64,000 bases of DNA, from assembly GCF_000002235.5 (NCBI RefSeq), contig NW_022145609.1:37436130-37500129 (forward strand), in the 5' to 3' direction. Below are positions 58,713-64,000 of the stretch, piece by piece (the first letter of the stretch is position 1; every line of letters begins with the position of its first letter). The DNA comes from Strongylocentrotus purpuratus (Eukaryota; Echinodermata; Echinoidea; Camarodonta; Strongylocentrotidae). The notes below the pieces were generated by a model. It searched no databases and was not told the DNA's origin. It saw nothing but the letters and a program-made list of their open reading frames with translations. The position numbers and the translations under genes are program-made.

Positions 58713-58919
58713 GAATTTGATGCGTACAGCACGATAAGCCGGTATACGGCTGGGGGGGGGGGGTTAAGGGGTTCATGATGTTGTCAGTGATCCAGCTTTT
58801 TTCCTTCTAAATGTTTAAAATTTATAATTATTGTTAGTACACATGCTTTTTTCCTTAAAATATGTTTTTAAAGTTACACAACCTGAGCATATTTTGATAC
58901 CTTATTTGTGGCACTGGTA

Positions 58920-59100
58920 GGTCACTAACTGGTGTGGGTTCCAGGGGGCGGAGCCCCCAGGAGATCAGGGGTTTTAGGCATTAAATTAACGTCAGATGAG
59001 CATCCAGGTGCCTGACTTTGGGCCCTAGGTGAAATCCAGGGGGCAGAGTCCCCGGAAGCTCAGGGGTTCTAAGGCATTTAATCACGGTCAGATGAGCAAT
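58920..59100 (-). repeat. Inverted copy of the repeat at 1-290
   Basis: Contains CAGGGGGCGGAGCCCCCAGG, GGGGTTTTAGGCATTAAATT and GTCAGATGAGCA twice, the reverse complement of the opening sequence of the window. Two units of about 100 bp are visible. Confidence 0.8.
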
Positions 59101-59157
59101 TTTTTGTTTGTTTTTTGGCCCCGGAATTAGAAAATTACGTCGTCAGATATTTCGTTC

Positions 59158-59262
59158 AGTGGCTTGGGGGGGGGGGGGGGGGGGATGGGAGGAACACCTT
59201 TCTTTTTGGGGTTACTTTCTTTAGCACACACAAGGGGGGCCGGGCCCCTGGATCCGCCACTG
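59158..59262. mobile_element. Short G-run MITE, ~105 bp
   Basis: Starts CAGTGGC and a long G-run, ends CCTGGATCCGCCACTG, with short inverted ends (CAGTGGC/GCCACTG). No target duplication was seen. Related in look to the pieces at 1.84-1.96 and 18.8 kb. Confidence 0.5.
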
Positions 59263-59267
59263 CCCCG

Positions 59268-59667
59268 GATAACCACCCCAGTCAACTACATGTACCCCAT
59301 AGGACAACTACCCTCTAGGGCAACCACCCTCTAGAACGACTACCCCCGGGACAACTACCCCTGGACCATTGCCCCTAGGACAACTACCCCTAGGAAAACT
59401 ACCCCCGGACAACTACCCCAGACAACTTCCCCTAGGACAACTACCCCCGAACAACTACCCCTAGAATAGTTGTCCGGGGCTTGTTGTCCTGGAGGATGGT
59501 TGTCGTAGGGGGTAGTTTTTTGTCTGGGGTTATTGTCCGGGTGGTAGTTGTCCGAGGGTAGTTGTCCTTGGATAGTTAACTGGGGGTAGTTGTCCGGGGT
59601 GGTTGTCCTAGGGGGTAGTTGTCCAGGGGGTAGTTTTCCCAGGGGCAGTTGACTGGGGGTGGTTATC
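59268..59667. repeat. 400-bp hairpin made of a 14-16-bp minisatellite in inverted halves
   Basis: The left half is about a dozen units of GGACAACTACCCC(CTA). The right half is the same unit in reverse (GGGGTAGTTGTCC). The ends GATAACCACCCCAGTCAACT and AGTTGACTGGGGGTGGTTAT pair almost perfectly, and the turn lies near 59,462. It adjoins the right arm of the large inverted repeat. Confidence 0.88.
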
Positions 59668-60570
59668 TCTGACGCAGATTTAGATACAAGTGATTGTAAC
59701 AGTTATTCTGACTATGATTCTGATGGATATGACACTTGAGTAGGATGATATACTGCAATAAAACAGGATAACCATCACTGGACAATGTGTTTTTGAATAA
59801 CTGGTTATTTTTAGCAAAGGATCCAGATTCAAGTCTCTCGATCAGTAGCTATTTTGGCAGCCAGTTTGAATGTTTATGGTCAAGGTAAGCTTCTCAGCTT
59901 TTAAAAGTTGCATATTTGAATTTGCCAAGCCAGAAAACATATCATTAGACACTAAAATCAATAGAATCTGACTTTGTTAACTGTGTTTGGTGAATTTGAA
60001 CACCAGTCAAAAGTGCGTTGACTCTTCAAAGTTTTTTTTTTTACCATACACCGTCATTTAAGGCCGGAGGTATATCAAACTATACATGTTTTAATCCTCA
60101 TGACTAGACGATTAATTTGATATGCGTATCGACACGATACTGGAAATGCTGGTTTCCTACCATGAAAATCATCAGGATGTTTGTGAAGCCAGGATATCCT
60201 ATGTTTTCTAATGTTCTGTGCCAATACTGTATTAAATTATTATTATTAAGCTATGAGATTCCGCTTTTTGGGGATGAAAAATGAACATTACGAAAGTTCA
60301 CCGGAAAAGTTTGGGTGTAAAAAAGGTTGAATCCTTTTATGCCACATATGATTTTACTGGGCGTTACAATTAATCACAAATTGAAAAGAAAGAAGAAAAG
60401 AAGAAGAAAAAAAATTAAGGAAGAAAATTAAGATAAGCAAGAAAGATAGACCCAGCTCGTATCTTGGTCACTACAAACGACTGCGAGTCACAGTCTTTTG
60501 CCACAAGAAAGAAGAGAAGAAACCAAATTAAAGGTAAAGTGCTTAAACACATGAATCTTTCGTTATTCCT
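59665..60570 (+). repeat. Right arm of the large inverted repeat with a gene-3'-end-like sequence
   Basis: Pairs with 55,990-57,532. It opens with an acidic frame (DADLDTSDCNSYSDYDSDGY, DT, stop near 59,738) followed about 20 bp later by AATAAA (near 59,758). This looks like the end of a coding exon, a short 3' UTR and a poly(A) signal. A segment at about 60,160-60,330 (AGGATGTTTGTGAAGCCAGG to CACCGGAAAAGTTTGGGTG) is in direct, not inverted, orientation to its partner at 56,560-56,672. Confidence 0.7.
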
Positions 60571-60985
60571 AACGATATGGATATTAAAATCCACTCAAGG
60601 AAACCAGTCTGCACGCATAGATTCCGATTTGACACTTTACCACAAATCCTAAAGCATTGAGCGGAGTCTAGCCCTGCCAGTCTCTGGCTGCATCAAGTCA
60701 GCTAAATGTGCTTGTGCATTATGCCCTTAACCTAGTTTCACTGTGCAGACACTGTTACACATAGCGACTGGTCAGGCTTAGTGTCTGCGAACTTTCCTTG
60801 CTTATGGGTACTATACCTCGTGAAATACGTGAATTTAATTTAGTAACAGTTTAATTGTAAATACAAAATATATTTGATCGACCTATATTGATTCTAGATA
60901 AAGATTTCAGTGGTTGTTAAATTCATTATGATATTGTACACGTAATTGTTATTTGTTTTTTACTTGATATTATAGCTTCATTTAC
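60571..60985. other. Non-coding stretch
   Basis: Nothing recognised: no repeat partner, SINE or gene. AT content rises toward the palindrome. Confidence 0.4.
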
Positions 60986-60989
60986 GGAA

Positions 60990-61112
60990 GCCCATTAGTG
61001 CCACCATACGAAATAAAATTTAAGAGGATTATCTGGCGGCCGCCAAATAATTAACTGGCGGCCGCCAGATAATTACTCTTAAATTTTATTTCGTATGGTG
61101 GCACTAATGGGC
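60990..61112. repeat. 123-bp near-perfect palindrome with two GGCGGCCGCC cores
   Basis: The left arm GCCCATTAGTGCCACCATAC, then GAAATAAAATTTAAGAG and TATCTGGCGGCCGCCA, is mirrored on the right with about two differences. The loop is only AATAATTAA-like. GGCGGCCGCC is itself a palindrome, so the site can form nested cruciforms. Outside the arms, weak similarity goes on for a few bases. It may be a tiny fold-back transposon or a structured regulatory site. Confidence 0.88.
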
Positions 61113-61227
61113 TTTTGTAGTTCTGCGACGATATGTGGAGAAATTTCTACCTCTTCTCAAACAAACATCAACATGTTAGAACAATGATGAAAAATTTTTG
61201 CTGATTTTTGTTGTTGTTATTTGATCG

Positions 61228-61543
61228 CAGGGGCGTACGCAGGGGGGGGGGGGGGGTTGGGGGGTTCAAACCCCCCCCCCCTTTTGGTATTTTTATGTGT
61301 GTAAACCCCCCTAAAAAAAACTAACCCCCCCCCCCTTTGTTTTTTGTTTTTTTTTTGTTTTTTTTGTTTTTTTTTAATTAAAAAAAAAAAAAAAAAAAAT
61401 TATGCCCACGGCTAACGTAAAGTGACCTTACCCCCCCCCCCCCCCAACGAAAAAAATGTCAAATTTTCAAATTTCGAGACCAAACGAAAAAAATGTCAAA
61501 TTTTCAAATTTCGAGACCAAAAAAAAAAAAAAGTGTCCCGCTT

Positions 61544-61580
<37 letters not shown>

Positions 61581-61689
61581 ACTGAGCGACCTTTCGGCCG
61601 GCGCGATTTTCAAATTTTCGGAGCAAATATTTTGGGCCAGATTTTAAACCCCCCCCCCCCCCCTTGAAAAAATCCTGCGTACGCCCCTG
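61228..61689. mobile_element. hAT-type MITE, 462 bp, with 8-bp target duplication
   Basis: CAGGGGCGTACGCAGG at the left and CCTGCGTACGCCCCTG at the right are perfect 16-bp inverted ends. Flanks are TTTGATCG and CTTGATCG, an 8-bp duplication with one change, which is the hAT hallmark. The interior has long G, C, T and A runs and a tandem duplication of GTCAAATTTTCAAATTTCGA. No transposase frame. Confidence 0.88.
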
Positions 61690-61699
61690 CTTGATCGAA

Positions 61700-62855
61700 A
61701 ACACACCTGTTGTTATACCCTGTTGGCTTCACAAACCGCCTGGTGGATCTTCAAATGGTAGTATTTCCACCACTGATATCTCCAGCGGCGAATTGAGTGG
61801 GTACCCGCAGATAACGATGCTGACAAAATGTAACTTCACTGATCAGGGTGTGATGGTTAATGTATAGCTGCACACAAACATAAGATAAAGTACAATATAA
61901 TGAGAAGAAAGTAAGCCAACCGAACGCTTAAACATCAGCCATGTGCTTCAAGGCAAGCAGGGAAGGCATGGGAGATGTGACAAGAAAATGAAGTAAAACT
62001 TTCTACAATGCGATTATGTTAATATAATTACGAAGCAGAATTAACAAAAAAAGGGACAATGTTGCCAAGGAGCGTTGAACAGTAGATTTGAGAAAGTCGA
62101 GATTTAGTATGTCACTTTTTTAAATAAAGATTTTGCATAATTTAGAGCACACGTTGACATTTAAAAAAAATGATAGTAAGTTGAGCCCTTTAAACATATA
62201 AAAAGTACCAATTACAGAATGATGGAACAATTCATCTCCTTGGAGATTTGTCTTTTTGTAAAACTAAAATTCCACACACGCGTTGTTATAAAGGCAAATC
62301 CATATTGCACTGTATTGTCTCTTCGTACAAACTAAATTTCCACTGTCGCGTTATTTCGCCCATCGAGCGCTCAAGAACTGTTTTTATCTCGTGCTTTCAA
62401 CAGCGATAAATGTGAATTTTCTCTTCGTGAAAGCTGGAAATACGATTTGGGTGAATTTGTCCCTTCTTTGGCTATAAAGATCTCGATGATTCTAATTAAT
62501 TTTGACAATTCAATCAAATCGAGAACACTATGATAGAGTTTAGATGCAGTGAATGTGCTCTCCCCCCCCCCCCCCCCCCCTCCCAGCTTTATTCAGCGGC
62601 TGGCTGAGTCGTGGCGAAATTTTTCATCAAATCCTGGACCAAAATTTAAAAAAAATATGGGCTCTTGTTTTAGTTTTATTGGCGTGTATCATTCATTTAT
62701 GAATATTTACGCCGAATTTAAGTTGCATTAAACAAGATTGAATGGAAGCAGAAGAAAGAAGGGAAAAAAATCTGCGCTGTTCAATTTTTCGCATTTAAAA
62801 AAAGGTTAAAAAAGACGCAAGCGGACTCGACGTGTACACTTATAGTGCACATCTG
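61700..62855. other. Non-coding stretch
   Basis: AT-rich with a C-run at about 62,563-62,583. No gene or repeat end was identified. Confidence 0.4.
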
Positions 62856-62859
62856 CTCT

Positions 62860-62985
62860 CCCTAGAGGGCAAATTTGCACCCCAAAGTAGCTATGGGGTG
62901 CTGATTTTGTAGAAAATGTCTTAATCCCTATATTAGTACACGTATGCTCCCTCTAGAGTGCAATTCTGCACCCTACTTTGGAGGG
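62860..62985. repeat. ~86-bp imperfect tandem duplication
   Basis: TGCTCTCCCTAGAGGGCAAA and TTTGCACCCCAAAGTAG recur as TGCTCCCTCTAGAGTGCAAT and TCTGCACCCTACTTTGG. Part of it can fold (CACCCCAAAGTAGCTATGGGGTG). It is followed by GGATACGCCACTG near 63,027, which looks like one end of a MITE. Confidence 0.6.
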
Positions 62986-63049
62986 GGACGCAATAGGTTA
63001 ATGCCGGGTCCGCCCTTTTAATTGATGGATACGCCACTGATCTCTATCT

Positions 63050-63630
63050 TCCAACCACTTTAAGTTTATCCTTTTATTTTTAAATATACCCCACCCCCTC
63101 CTCTTAAATTATATTCAATCTGCCTTTCTCTTTTACTACGTATCGCCCTCATTCCATCCCATCGAAATAACATGTCTGCTCGTCGAACCATTTAATCGAT
63201 AAGATGACTTACAGTTGCGGTTGATAAATCTGAAAGATACTAACTCTTTAGCGCCAGCTACTGTTGAAAATATATCTCGCCCACGATCATATCGGCAAAC
63301 TATCGGTAGCCCAATTTCATGTCGTCTGCTATGATTCGGTTAATGTACAAATGTTGATAATGTGGCTAATATCCAAACAGTCATTTTACAGCGTTAAGAT
63401 GATCCAATGATCTCAGGAAAAATATACAATACAATAACTATTTAGTATTTATTATCGTCGATGTAGCGACTAATTCATTCCTTTTTTTCCAGTTTCCGTA
63501 ATGGAAAACGATTAAATCAGCCGACATTGATCGCTGATAATGAAGACTAATATAAATATGGGATGTGCCATTGACCGGAGCTACGCGGTAGTCATGGGAA
63601 CGCATGTAATCATTTTGATCTAATATGTAC
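63050..63630. other. Non-coding stretch
   Basis: No supported gene. The minus-strand frame at 63,438-63,632 has no recognisable feature. Confidence 0.35.
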
Positions 63631-63639
63631 ATGTATGCC

Positions 63640-63800
63640 GCACGCTTCCATTCACCGATTCGATACAGGCGGTGCGTGCCGGGTGCGTTTAATATGACTG
63701 AGATGACTTTATCATCAGCTCACGGTCATTAGTCTTTTTAACGCTCGTAATTAATTATGAAGTATATACAATTATAATTATATAGTAATTTAACAAGAAA
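63640..63800. repeat. Fragment of the duplicated unit with the LINE-free site
   Basis: GCCGCACGCTTCCATTC, GGTGCGTTTAATATGACTGAGA and TGACTTTATCATCAGCTCAC match copy A on both sides of its CR1-like LINE. The order GATGACT|TTATCATCAGC shows the uninterrupted site. Similarity fades after about 63,800, and the last 200 bases hold nothing further. Confidence 0.75.
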
Positions 63801-64000
63801 TATTCGATTGCAAGTGAACGATATTGACCATGAATGGATTTTTAAAAAATACATCGCTAAGTGCGAAAGTGTATTGTGTGACTGAATATATTTTTTAGCC
63901 AATGTTAACGGCCCTAATCATAAAAAAAATACATTTGGCTCATGCACTGTAAACTATCTTTACATTCCGATATCATAATTATTTTCCTTTATAAAATGAG

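Overview
This window is AT-rich, repeat-dense animal DNA. I infer a marine invertebrate, most likely an echinoderm such as a sea urchin. The grounds are a tRNA-derived SINE with box A, box B and a tail that looks like echinoid SINEs, several CR1-like and L1/Tx1-like LINE relics, many inverted-repeat MITEs with poly-G/poly-C cores, and Helitron-like termini. The species call comes from memory of repeat families and was not searched. There is no operon-like or bacterial content. Almost all long reading frames are either repeat translations or LINE fragments.

Layout. 1-1830 is a CpG-rich tandem array with a monomer near 115 bp and a possible dimeric register. 1961-3640 holds a fold-back MITE and an inverted copy of a repeat found again at 31 and 48 kb. 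3890-7500 is a ~1.5 kb tandem duplication ending in a 15-bp minisatellite. 7500-8553, 22716-24000 and 36880-40600 carry a ~240-bp satellite-like monomer and a 149-bp repeat. 8554-22715 is a 14.16-kb block bounded by 159-bp terminal inverted repeats and flanked by the 7-bp direct repeat ATTTGTT, sitting inside the 240-bp monomer array. Its interior looks like ordinary single-copy host DNA: a CpG-rich first-exon-like segment, another exon-like block, a SINE and several MITEs.

The middle of the window is a segmental tandem duplication. Copy A (about 22.7-36.8 kb, with 7.5-8.55 kb as its left end) and copy B (about 37.4-53.25 kb) are colinear. They differ by clean insertions: the 14-kb block, a TA-flanked MITE and a CR1-like LINE occur only in A. 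A LINE 3' fragment, a Helitron-like tandem and a small MITE occur only in B. Each copy ends in a small minus-strand gene encoding a Cys-rich protein with a possible N-myristoylation start. The A copy is intact at 142 residues and the B copy is frameshifted. Decayed extra pieces of the unit lie at 55.1-55.9 kb and 63.6-63.8 kb.

The right end (53.4-63 kb) is a nest of repeats: a 30-bp minisatellite next to a fold-back element, a large inverted repeat (56.0-57.5 / 59.7-60.6 kb) carrying a duplicated gene-3'-end-like sequence around a LINE fragment, a 400-bp hairpin built from a minisatellite, a 123-bp near-perfect palindrome with paired GGCGGCCGCC cores, and a hAT-type MITE with an 8-bp target duplication.
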